Origin: an uncultured Mycoplasmatota bacterium
GTDB taxonomy: Bacteria > Bacillota_I > Bacilli_A > RF39 > UBA660
Assembly: GCA_947305065.1 (NCBI GenBank)
Contig: CAMZCT010000002.1
Location: forward strand, 97,085 to 161,084
Reading direction: 5' to 3'
DNA length: 64,000 nucleotides
Below, one piece after another: positions 38,642-46,294 of the stretch. The notes below the pieces were generated by a model. It made no database searches. It was given only the letters and a program-made list of their open reading frames with translations, and was not told the origin of the DNA. The stretch's first letter is position 1. Each line of letters starts with the position of its first letter. The translations under genes and the position numbers were made by a program.

Positions 38642-39722
38642 CTTCTGTAATAGAACAGGTTGTACTATTTATTTTCATGGATTTAGGTCCAATAATTATA
38701 TCTTTACTCTTTTCTTTATTACATTCTATTATATTGTAGTTTTTGAATGTATATAGAGTATTACCTTCTTCGTCAGTAGTTTGAGATTCTTCATTTTCAA
38801 ATAATGATTCTATAGTAATTTTAGATGATGATAAAGCTGCAGATAATTCATAATTATTATTACTGTATTTTATAGTAATATCATCTAAACAATAAGTATA
38901 AATATCTTTATCTTCTCCACTAAATATTATGTTATTATCTGTATTACATTCATTTTCTTCATTTACTATTATTTCATATTTATCAAAAGACTCATCGGAA
39001 ATCATTTCGGCTTCAGATAAAAATATGGTAAATTTCTCATCTTTATGTTCTAAAGTTTTCACTATTCCAATTACTGTTATTTCATCATATATATCATATA
39101 AATCTAATTCTGATACAGCATTTTTAAATAGCACTTTTAAAGTAATATTATCAGCAAAACTAACGTAACCGTTAATTGTAATATTGTTCTGTTCATATGG
39201 TTGCATTTCTACAGATGTTCTTCCATTTTTACCACTTATTTTCCCTCTTATTTTAACGTAACTATTATGATAATCATCATAATTTTCAATAACAGAATTA
39301 AGAAAAGAATTTGAATCCATTTGTTCAATGTTTCTTGCATCACAAATATATCCTTTAGTGTAGAACTTATCTACTTTCATATTATCTGTACTATTAATAT
39401 CACATTGCCAGATACGATAACCAATGGAATTATAAACTCTAGTATTACCGATTGTTACTATATTATAGGTATATATAGGTATTCTTATAAAATTGGCAGC
39501 AATAATTGAATCTATAAATACTGTCACTATCAATAAAACAATATATATTATAATATTCTTTTTAAAATCTTTTTGTTTAAAGAATAAAGTTATGATGAGT
39601 ATTCCTATTAAACTCATTAACATCCTTATTACAGTTAATTTATTAATAAATAAAGGAACTATTACAAATACTAAACCAAGCACCATTAATACGAAGTTGT
39701 ATTCTTTTTTTCTCTTCTTCAT
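38625..39722 (-). CDS. membrane protein with OB-fold-like extracellular domains
   Basis: The start MKKRKKEYNF at 39722 is preferred to 39764, because the earlier ATG lies in the terminator region. About 365 residues: three to four hydrophobic helices (about 8-90), then repeated strands such as SYVKIRGKISG and DEITVIGIVKTLEHKDEKF that resemble tRNA-anti/OB-like domains. The C-terminal part is acidic with several cysteines. Function unknown. Confidence 0.5.
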   Translation of the reverse strand: MKKRKKEYNFVLMVLGLVFVIVPLFINKLTVIRMLMSLIGILIITLFFKQKDFKKNIIIYIVLLIVTVFIDSIIAANFIRIPIYTYNIVTIGNTRVYNSIGYRIWQCDINSTDNMKVDKFYTKGYICDARNIEQMDSNSFLNSVIENYDDYHNSYVKIRGKISGKNGRTSVEMQPYEQNNITINGYVSFADNITLKVLFKNAVSELDLYDIYDEITVIGIVKTLEHKDEKFTIFLSEAEMISDESFDKYEIIVNEENECNTDNNIIFSGEDKDIYTYCLDDITIKYSNNNYELSAALSSSKITIESLFENEESQTTDEEGNTLYTFKNYNIIECNKEKSKDIIIGPKSMKINSTTCSITEESPTE

Positions 39723-39763
39723 AACTACACTCCTACTATATATATAGTATATCGAAAAAAACA

Positions 39764-39803
39764 TAAAAAAACTACAAATAATTATACATTTGTAGTTTTT
39801 TTC
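39764..39803. terminator. bidirectional terminator after HU gene
   Basis: AAAACTACAAAT / ATTTGTAGTTTT stem with A and T runs on either side. Confidence 0.75.
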
Positions 39804-39825
39804 TCGAATTATGCTTTACGTTTAA

Positions 39826-40098
39826 TTAGTTAACAGCATCTTTTAACTTGCTTCCAGCTTTAAATGAAACAACATTTTTTGCAGGAATCTTTAATGGAGC
39901 CTTAGTTAAAGGATTGATTCCTTCTCTAGCAGCTCTTTTCTTAGAAGTCCAAGTTCCGAATCCTACTAAAGCAACTTTCTTTTCTTTTTTTAGTCCAGCT
40001 GTAACACCTTCAATAAAAGCATCTACAGCTCTTGCAGCGTCAGCTTTAGTAAATCCTACTTTAGCAGCTACAAATTCTACTAATTCTTGTTTTCCCAT
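39826..40098 (-). CDS. hup: HU family DNA-binding protein
   Basis: A small histone-like nucleoid protein, 90 residues. The HU fold is clear: MGKQELVEFVAAKVG, then GLKKEKKVALVGFGTW, and the beta-arm region AAREGINPLTKAPLKIPA ending in FKAGSKLKDAVN. The ribosome-binding site GGGAGGT precedes the ATG. Confidence 0.97.
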   Translation of the reverse strand: MGKQELVEFVAAKVGFTKADAARAVDAFIEGVTAGLKKEKKVALVGFGTWTSKKRAAREGINPLTKAPLKIPAKNVVSFKAGSKLKDAVN

Positions 40099-40235
40099 TT
40101 TGTTTACCTCCCATAAATATTATTTTGTTTGCAAGGCATTCACCTTACATATTAAAAATAGCAGAAAACATCGATTAAATCAAGAGAAACAATCTATTTT
40201 TAGCGCTTTTTTTAATATTTTATACATATTTAGAC

Positions 40236-40263
40236 AAAAAAAGGAAGATCAAAATCTTCCTCC
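40236..40263 (-). terminator. rho-independent terminator
   Basis: GGAAGAT TTTG ATCTTCC stem followed by seven T, after the zinc-ribbon protein gene. Confidence 0.8.
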
Positions 40264-41274
40264 TCCATTTTCATCAGGATTTGCAGGAACATCAGGGTTT
40301 GTTTGACCATCATTGTTTTGATCATTTCCACCTGAATAATCTGTATTACTTATAGCATCACTGAAATGACTAATTACATCATTATGCATGCCTATTTCAG
40401 ATGCCATATTAACTGTAGAAGAATATGACAAACTATTCATTATTTGTTCTACAGCTCCGGTATTTTTAGATTTTGATTCACTATCTACATATACAACTCC
40501 AGAACCTACGATAACTTCTGTTCCTTCTATATAATAGAAATCATATTGATAAGTTGTTCCAGATTTAGAAGTACTAACTACTATTCCGTTCTTTCCACCA
40601 ATTTTTCTTTCTGTTGCTTTAACATTATCGAATCCTTGATTTGTAAAGTAATTTGTCATATTGTCTTTATCTAAATTACTAATATTACCAGATTCACGAA
40701 GTAATTGAATTATTGTAGATGTATCTTTGTCTACTATTGCTGTAGTACCACCACTTGTATCAACAGACCAACCAACTGGTAAAATAAAGCTAAAGCCGTT
40801 TAAACTAACTCTATTAACTGTTACAGTTTTTTGGCTAGGAATATTATTACTTGGTTCTGGTTCTTCAGATGCACTAGCATTATTGATAACTATCATAGCA
40901 ACGACAGCACCTATAATAATAACAGCAGCAATTATACCAACAATAACAAATAATTTCTTGTTAACTGGTTTTTTCTCTTTTGGAGCCTTAGCTGGTGTTG
41001 CAGGGGCTGCTGGTGTTGCAGGTGTTGCTGGTGCTGGAGTTGGAGCTGCTGGTGCTGGTGCTACTGCAGGGGTAGGCGTTGGAGCTGGTGCCTCAGGGAC
41101 TGCTGGAGCTACTGGAGTTGCTGGAGCAACTGGTGTTGCAGGAGCCGCAGGTGCTGCGGGTGCTGCTGGTGCTGCTGGTGTAGCACTAGCATTTATATTA
41201 TTGGTTCCACATATTGGGCATATTGTCGTTCCTGGTTGTAGTGGATTACCACACTTAGTACAATTATTATTCAT
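40249..41274 (-). CDS. zinc-ribbon membrane protein with Ala/Pro/Thr-rich linker
   Basis: A 341-residue protein. It has an N-terminal zinc ribbon (CTKCG and CPICG, residues 5-24) and a long Ala/Pro/Thr/Val tract (about 30-105). A membrane helix (about 111-133) and an extracellular domain with LNGFSFILPVGWSVD and a C-terminal Gly/Asn/Asp tail complete it. The plan resembles zinc-ribbon sensors of the cell envelope. The linker DNA is far richer in G+C than the rest of the window. Ribosome-binding site AGGAGG. Confidence 0.65.
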   Translation of the reverse strand: MNNNCTKCGNPLQPGTTICPICGTNNINASATPAAPAAPAAPAAPATPVAPATPVAPAVPEAPAPTPTPAVAPAPAAPTPAPATPATPAAPATPAKAPKEKKPVNKKLFVIVGIIAAVIIIGAVVAMIVINNASASEEPEPSNNIPSQKTVTVNRVSLNGFSFILPVGWSVDTSGGTTAIVDKDTSTIIQLLRESGNISNLDKDNMTNYFTNQGFDNVKATERKIGGKNGIVVSTSKSGTTYQYDFYYIEGTEVIVGSGVVYVDSESKSKNTGAVEQIMNSLSYSSTVNMASEIGMHNDVISHFSDAISNTDYSGGNDQNNDGQTNPDVPANPDENGGGRF

Positions 41275-41361
41275 ATTTTATACCTCCTAGTATGTTTTAA
41301 TTATATAACATATTCTTGTAAAAAGCTACATCAAATTTTACTATATTTTTATTATTAATGA

Positions 41362-41370
41362 TGGTATAAT
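41362..41370 (+). promoter_or_regulatory. extended -10 promoter of the sortase gene
   Basis: TGGTATAAT (extended -10 with TGn), with the -35 region weak; the ribosome-binding site GGAGG lies ahead of the ATG at 41395. Confidence 0.5.
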
Positions 41371-41394
41371 ATATAAGGATATGGAGGTATTAAA

Positions 41395-42840
41395 ATGAGT
41401 GATGACAAACATGATTATAATTTCAGCGAAGTAAAGATTACCCAAATTGACCCTCCAAAAGACTTAAGTGAATTAGAGAAAACCGCTCTAATGCAGATGA
41501 AAATAGAAGATGAAGAGGATAAATTAATCGCTCAAGAAAAGGAAATATTAAATAAAGAAAAGTATCGTCCTACTCTTTCTGATACAATCAAACTTAAATT
41601 GAGTGATATTAAGAAAAAATTAGCAGAAGACGGGAAAAAGAAATCTTTATATAATACGGTTATTTTGAAACTAGATGAAATTATAAGTAAGAACAATTCT
41701 TTGGAAACTAGAAAAAAATATAAAGTTAAAGAGGTTCAACTTAATAAAAATAAAAAAAGAAAAATTATTCCACAGCTTGCTATTGGTAATGAGATAAAAA
41801 TAAATGTCGATACTGATGATTATGGTAGATATTTATATAAACTTAATAAAATTGCTATTAATAATTTAACTAAGCAATATAAAAACAAGGACAAAGTAAG
41901 AAAAAGTAAACATACTAGAATTGTCAATGTTGACAAGGTTCGAGTTAGTAAGAAAAACTTTGAAAACTATCAAGAACAACTAAATAAGTTTGCTATTAAT
42001 AAGCTTTATTATAAGTTTGCTCCTAAAGAATCTAAAAAATATAAGCTATATAAAGTTTGTTTAACTTTTTCATTACTTATTTTTGTATTTACTAGCATAA
42101 TTATTGCTAACTGGTTAAAACAAGGTTATAGTATTAAAAAATTAGAAAATAATATTGTTGAAAGCACGGATATATATAAAGTTGAAGATGGAACTTTATA
42201 TAATGTTGAAAGTGTAGATACTACTAACTATGGTAGTCAATACTGGAAATACTTACAAACTCCTCTTTCATCTGTAGATTTTACAGAATTATTAAAAGAA
42301 AATAGTGATACTGTAGGTTGGTTAATAGTTAATGATACTAATATTAATTATCCAGTAGTTCAAACTAGTGACAATGATTATTATTTGAACCATGCTTATG
42401 ATAAAACTAGTAATAATGCTGGTTGGGTATATGCTGATTTTAGAGATAATTTTAATATTTTCAGTAAAAATATGGTTATATATGGTCATGGTAGAAAAGA
42501 TAAAATAATGTTTGGTTCGTTAACAAAAACATTAGATAAGAATTGGTATACGAAAGAAGAAAATCAAATAATACAATTATCAACATTAAAATATAATACT
42601 ATGTGGCAAATATTCTCTATATATACTATACCTGCTGAAAGTTATTATATTACTACTGATTTTGACTCTAATGAAGAATATGCTAAATTTTTAAATGAAA
42701 TGTTAACAAGAAGTATTTATAATTTTAATGTTAATTTAAGTACTGATGATAAGGTGTTAACATTATCTACTTGTTACAATGATAATGGTATTAGATTAGT
42801 AGTACAAGCTAAATTAGTAAAATTACAAGAAAGAAATTAG
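41395..42840 (+). CDS. class B-type sortase with long cytoplasmic N-terminal extension
   Basis: A cysteine transpeptidase that anchors surface proteins. The C-terminal ~230 residues are sortase: VGWLIVNDTNINYPVV, YGHGRKDKIMF (catalytic His), TLSTCYNDNGIRLVV (Cys and Arg), fitting class B. A membrane helix lies at about residues 222-241. The first ~215 residues are charged, cytoplasmic and contain a repeat (YKLNKIAINNLTKQY and QEQLNKFAINKLYYKF), unusual for sortases. Likely substrates here are the NPKTG protein at 12.6 kb and the NPNTD giant at 28.8 kb. One of few plus-strand genes, with its own promoter and terminator. Confidence 0.93.
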   Translation: MSDDKHDYNFSEVKITQIDPPKDLSELEKTALMQMKIEDEEDKLIAQEKEILNKEKYRPTLSDTIKLKLSDIKKKLAEDGKKKSLYNTVILKLDEIISKNNSLETRKKYKVKEVQLNKNKKRKIIPQLAIGNEIKINVDTDDYGRYLYKLNKIAINNLTKQYKNKDKVRKSKHTRIVNVDKVRVSKKNFENYQEQLNKFAINKLYYKFAPKESKKYKLYKVCLTFSLLIFVFTSIIIANWLKQGYSIKKLENNIVESTDIYKVEDGTLYNVESVDTTNYGSQYWKYLQTPLSSVDFTELLKENSDTVGWLIVNDTNINYPVVQTSDNDYYLNHAYDKTSNNAGWVYADFRDNFNIFSKNMVIYGHGRKDKIMFGSLTKTLDKNWYTKEENQIIQLSTLKYNTMWQIFSIYTIPAESYYITTDFDSNEEYAKFLNEMLTRSIYNFNVNLSTDDKVLTLSTCYNDNGIRLVVQAKLVKLQERN

Positions 42841-42868
42841 GAGCCGTTGGTTCCTTATATTGTAGACA

Positions 42869-42897
42869 AACCTCAGCGATCTAAAGCTGAGGTTTTA
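42869..42897 (+). terminator. rho-independent terminator of the sortase gene
   Basis: AACCTCAGC / GCTGAGGTT perfect 9-bp stem, 8-nt loop, then TTATTAATCTTTTTTT. Confidence 0.85.
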
Positions 42898-43067
42898 TTA
42901 ATCTTTTTTTGATAATACTTATTAAAAATGTGGTTTTTTCTAGTTATACTATCTGTTTTTTTCATGCTTATCTCATTAACTTTATTCCTATTAATGCTTG
43001 AATAAATACCAATTCCTCGAAAAAGAGATAAATAACTAGCTTTTGCTTGATTAAAATAAAGCTTTAT
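42873..43067 (-). pseudogene. possible remnant of a larger ORF (RT-like C terminus?)
   Basis: An open minus-strand frame of about 64 codons lacks a start near its upstream end. It reads NQAKASYLSLFRGIGIYSS then HIFNKYYQKK, which faintly recalls the C-terminal thumb of retron/DGR-type reverse transcriptases. It is too short and too weak to call. It overlaps the plus-strand terminator. Confidence 0.2.
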
Positions 43068-43093
43068 CTAGTAAATCAAGTATGCACATTTTG

Positions 43094-43121
43094 AAAAAAA
43101 AGTGCCGACTTTGCCGACACT
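43094..43121 (-). terminator. rho-independent terminator
   Basis: AGTGTCGGC AAA GTCGGCACT (with G-T pairs) followed by seven T on the minus strand, after the 162-aa gene. Confidence 0.75.
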
Positions 43122-43145
43122 CTAAAGGAACTACGTTCATCTATA

Positions 43146-43634
43146 TTAATTATGTTTTGTAAATCCTTCACTATTTTCACCATCAAGCATATCACTTGGT
43201 TCATCTTCATCATGAGGATTTTCCCTAATTCTCATACCATCGACTTTTAATGTCTTAATTCTATCAGATAATAACTCTATATATTCTATTATCTGCATTT
43301 TTTGCTCATCTTTAAGACAAGAAGTATAAGAAGCACCTTTATAAGCAAAAAAATCATCAAATGGTTTCTCATTTTGGTGAATATGGTACACACGCCCTAA
43401 AGTTTCATCTATATAGAAATGTAGACCAAACCCATTTGTATCAGGAGCCGCTTCGATAAAAAACATTTTATTTTTCCTATCTCCAAATGGAATGTAACCT
43501 TCTATATTTCCATCCATATGTAGATTTGCCCCATCATAATTCATATAATCATTAGCCATATTTTCTGTTGTAGATAATATAGTATTTGCTATTACCTCAC
43601 CTTCTTTTAATACATAATCTCTTAGTTCATCCAT
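43146..43634 (-). CDS. hypothetical protein, 162 aa
   Basis: A soluble acidic protein with no recognised family. It contains the motif-like stretches HMDGNIEGYIPFGDR and GRVYHIHQNEKPFDDFF. The ribosome-binding site AAAGGAG precedes the ATG. It has its own promoter upstream and terminator downstream. Confidence 0.65.
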   Translation of the reverse strand: MDELRDYVLKEGEVIANTILSTTENMANDYMNYDGANLHMDGNIEGYIPFGDRKNKMFFIEAAPDTNGFGLHFYIDETLGRVYHIHQNEKPFDDFFAYKGASYTSCLKDEQKMQIIEYIELLSDRIKTLKVDGMRIRENPHDEDEPSDMLDGENSEGFTKHN

Positions 43635-43737
43635 AAAAAAAACTATCTCCTTTCACTTTTTATATAAACCTTCACTTTAAAGATTTAGTTTAGTACTGTT
43701 TTCTTCCCATAGTTATATCTCCGTACTAACGCTTTAA

Positions 43738-43766
43738 ATTATATCGTATAATGAACAAAAAAACAA
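43738..43766 (-). promoter_or_regulatory. putative sigma-A promoter
   Basis: TTGTTT (43766-43761), 17 nt, TATAAT (43743-43738), about 100 nt upstream of the 162-aa gene. Confidence 0.6.
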
Positions 43767-43875
43767 GTTAACATATTTGTACAGATTTTTTTCATATTTC
43801 TTATGTTCTAAATAAAAAACACTAATATTAATCTCGGCAGCAACATTATAAGATTAAGAATGTATTATCTTAAGT

Positions 43876-44802
43876 TTATTCTTTCGTTATTAATGTTCCT
43901 GTTTTACCTTGTAAAGCTTCTTTAGCTTTTTGAAGAGAAGTTATTAGAGCTTTTCCATTACTATTTTTAACATATTCAATACACGCTTCAATTTTCGGAA
44001 GCATACTACCTTCTTTAAATTCATGTTGAGACATTAACTCAGTTGCTTCTTTTATATTCATTTTTCTAATTTCTTTTTCATTTTCAGTACCAAAACCAGT
44101 TTTAACTGTTTCAACAGCTGTTAAAATGATAAGCATATCTGCTTTAACATCAGCAGCTAATTTAGCACTAGTACGATCTTTATCAATTACAGCATCGACA
44201 CCTTTGTATCCCAGTCCGTCTTTAATAACAGGTATTCCGCCACCACCACATGCGATGACCATAATACCATTGTGAACCATATAGTTAATAGAATCTCTTT
44301 CTACTATTCTTATTGGTTTAGGAGATGCAACAACTCTTCTCCATCCACGGCCAGCGTCTTCTTTCATACTATAACCTTTTTCTTTGGCAATTATATCTGC
44401 TTCTTCTTTAGTATAGAAGCTTCCAATAGGTTTAGTAGGTTTTTCAAATGCTGGATCATTCTTATCAACTAATACTTGTGTAACTACTGTTATACATTTT
44501 TTCTTTACCTTACGAGCAGCTAGTTCTCTTTCGATAGATTGTTGTAAATGATATCCAATATATCCTTGTGACATAGCTCCACATTCAGCAAATGGCATTT
44601 CAGGGGCGTTATCATGAACTGTTGCTGATTCCATTGCTAAATTTATCATACCTACTTGTGGACCATTACCATGAGAAATAATAACATCATGACCTTCTGC
44701 TACTAAATCAACAATATTTTTAGCTGTCTCCTTTACTAATTCTAATTGTTCTTGGGGAGAATTACCTAAAGCATTTCCTCCTAGTGCAATTACTATTTTC
44801 AT
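43876..44802 (-). CDS. arcC: carbamate kinase
   Basis: Makes ATP from carbamoyl phosphate in the arginine deiminase or related pathways. The amino-acid kinase fold is clear: MKIVIALGGNALG, SHGNGPQVGM, VVASPKPIRIVE, ACGGGGIPV, DKDRTSAKLA and GSMLPKIEA. The start is the ATG at 44802 behind AAAGGTG; the longer start overlaps that site. Length 308. No arcA or arcB lies within the window. Confidence 0.96.
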   Translation of the reverse strand: MKIVIALGGNALGNSPQEQLELVKETAKNIVDLVAEGHDVIISHGNGPQVGMINLAMESATVHDNAPEMPFAECGAMSQGYIGYHLQQSIERELAARKVKKKCITVVTQVLVDKNDPAFEKPTKPIGSFYTKEEADIIAKEKGYSMKEDAGRGWRRVVASPKPIRIVERDSINYMVHNGIMVIACGGGGIPVIKDGLGYKGVDAVIDKDRTSAKLAADVKADMLIILTAVETVKTGFGTENEKEIRKMNIKEATELMSQHEFKEGSMLPKIEACIEYVKNSNGKALITSLQKAKEALQGKTGTLITKE

Positions 44803-44850
44803 TACTATCACCTTTAGTATTCTTTACTTTATGAGTATAACATAGCACCC

Positions 44851-45202
44851 AAAAAAAAACAATGTCGACAGAACATTGTTTTTTTAGATTATCAGATTCA
44901 ACTAAGTTGATCACCCAAAAATCGAATCCAATAACTTATATTGTGTACACAATATGAATTACTTAATAGGAGTAAAGAAAATAATAATAAACCATTTTCC
45001 TGAGAATAAAATGAATAACAAAACTCCAAAAACTAATTAATGAAACAATCAGAAGGTTTGTGTCCTAAAGATTAAAATCAAAAATATCATAATCAGAATA
45101 AATGTAGGCGATATAAGATAAATACCGGAAATTAATGTTTTGCAGAACATTAAAGAGTAATTACCAAAATATCAAAACATCATACTCTCTCTATTAAGTA
45201 AT
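44851..45202 (-). ncRNA. putative structured RNA, copy A of the family
   Basis: A transcription unit of about 350 nt with no convincing ORF. A perfect 12-bp helix, ATTACTTAATAG (45202-45191) with CTATTAAGTAAT (44969-44958), closes the domain. Inside is a strong hairpin, TTAATGTT/AACATTAA. After the closing helix is an 18-nt perfect palindrome (44938-44955, ATATTGTGTACACAATAT). A terminator (AACAATGT/ACATTGTT plus nine T, 44851-44880) ends it and also serves as a plus-strand terminator. It is the most divergent of the three tandem copies and lacks the 45-nt block. Confidence 0.7.
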
Positions 45203-45205
45203 TTC

Positions 45206-45234
45206 ATTATACAACCCCTTATCCACCCCGTCAA
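45206..45234 (-). promoter_or_regulatory. promoter of RNA copy A
   Basis: TTGACG (45234-45229), 17 nt, TATAAT (45211-45206). Confidence 0.8.
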
Positions 45235-45327
45235 TACATTTACAAAAAAATTTTTTGACTTTACACAAATTTTTGCATCAACAAATTATTGTTAAAAAAT
45301 TGTTTCATTATCGTATATTTTTAAGCA

Positions 45328-45729
45328 ATAAAAAATAGCGTTGACTAAATGCTATTCTAGTTTGCATCATTTATTAAAATAGAGTCTCTATAATAATAAA
45401 CAATATAAGTTTTCTTTCTTATTGCAGAATTAATGCGATCGCGTACTTAATAGCAAGAAATATGCAAATAAACATCGGGCCATAATAGTACGTTTGAAAC
45501 AACAATCAAAAACTAGTTTTAACCGTCATACCAATTTACAAACTATAAAAGCACATAATTACAATATTCAGAACTAGATATTTAAGAAGTTGCTACGCCC
45601 ATATAGGGCATCATTTCCCACGAAATATAATGTAGATCATCTTAAATGAGGTCCTGCGATATCAACCAATATACTTTTATAATAAATATTACAACTCAAT
45701 GAGTAGATGTATACTCTCTCTATTAAGTA
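45328..45729 (-). ncRNA. putative structured RNA, copy B of the family
   Basis: A unit of about 400 nt. The closing helix is TACTTAATAG (45729-45720) with CTATTAAGTA (45453-45444), followed by the hairpin-forming GCGATCGC (45435-45442). A conserved ATAAG/CTTAT hairpin follows, then a terminator, AATAGC/GCTATT with a T-run (45328-45356). It shares an identical 45-nt block (45584-45628) with copy C. That block forms GCCC-TATAT-GGGC and TTTC-GTG-GGAAA-like hairpins. Confidence 0.72.
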
Positions 45730-45734
45730 ATCTC

Positions 45735-45763
45735 ATTATATGACTATAAAAACAGTATGTCAA
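45735..45763 (-). promoter_or_regulatory. consensus sigma-A promoter of RNA copy B
   Basis: TTGACA (45763-45758), 17 nt, TATAAT (45740-45735): both hexamers are perfect consensus with ideal spacing. Confidence 0.88.
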
Positions 45764-45819
45764 TTAATTAACACATTGCTTTTTATTCTTTACACATGTT
45801 TTTTACACTTTTATTGCAA

Positions 45820-46232
45820 CAAAAAAACAACATCGACTAAATGTTGTTTCTAGTTTGCTTTACGCATTTTCTGGAGTCAGCATAATAATACGTAAAATAA
45901 GTTTTCTTTCTTATTGCAAAAGTTTGCGACATCGCTTTACTTAATAGAAAGAACAAACGCACTAAATTAATCATTGATTAATAACGAGCACGTTTGAAAC
46001 AACAATTAGAATCTAGTGTCTAACCATCATAACAAATTACTAGCTTTAAAAGCAAAGTAATTATTGTATTCAGAACCAGAAACCAAGAAGTTGCTACGCC
46101 CATATAGGGCATCATTTCCCACGAAATATTATAGATCATCTTTGTTTAAGCTTCTGTAATTTTATAATTACCTTACTCGGTGTTGTTATTGTCAATGCTT
46201 AAAGAAATGAATTCGTTTTCTTTCTATTAGGC
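45820..46232 (-). ncRNA. putative structured RNA, copy C of the family
   Basis: The first of three tandem units. The closing helix TAATAGAAAG (46229-46220) with CTTTCTATTA (45951-45942) differs from B by compensating changes, which supports real pairing. It has GCGATGTCGC after the helix, the ATAAG/CTTAT hairpin, a TTTACG..CGTAAA stem and the terminator AACAACAT/ATGTTGTT with seven T (45820-45848). It carries the same 45-nt block as B at 46085-46129. No coding signal. Confidence 0.72.
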
Positions 46233-46238
46233 ACTTAT

Positions 46239-46267
46239 ATTATACTATCTTATTTTTGCTTTTGCAA
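46239..46267 (-). promoter_or_regulatory. promoter of RNA copy C
   Basis: TTGCAA (46267-46262), 17 nt, TATAAT (46244-46239), just downstream of the topA stop codon. Confidence 0.75.
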
Positions 46268-46294
46268 TTGTTTTAAGGGTTTTTGTAAAAAAAA

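Noticed and set aside
40727..41290. 187-codon plus-strand ORF rich in Ala/Gly/Val
   Set aside because: It is the antisense shadow of the Ala/Pro/Thr linker and domain of the zinc-ribbon protein.
44851..46267. tRNA, RNase P, tmRNA, SRP or 6S RNA genes in the 1.4-kb gap
   Set aside because: None of the diagnostic core sequences of these RNAs was seen, and three similar units in tandem would be atypical for them.
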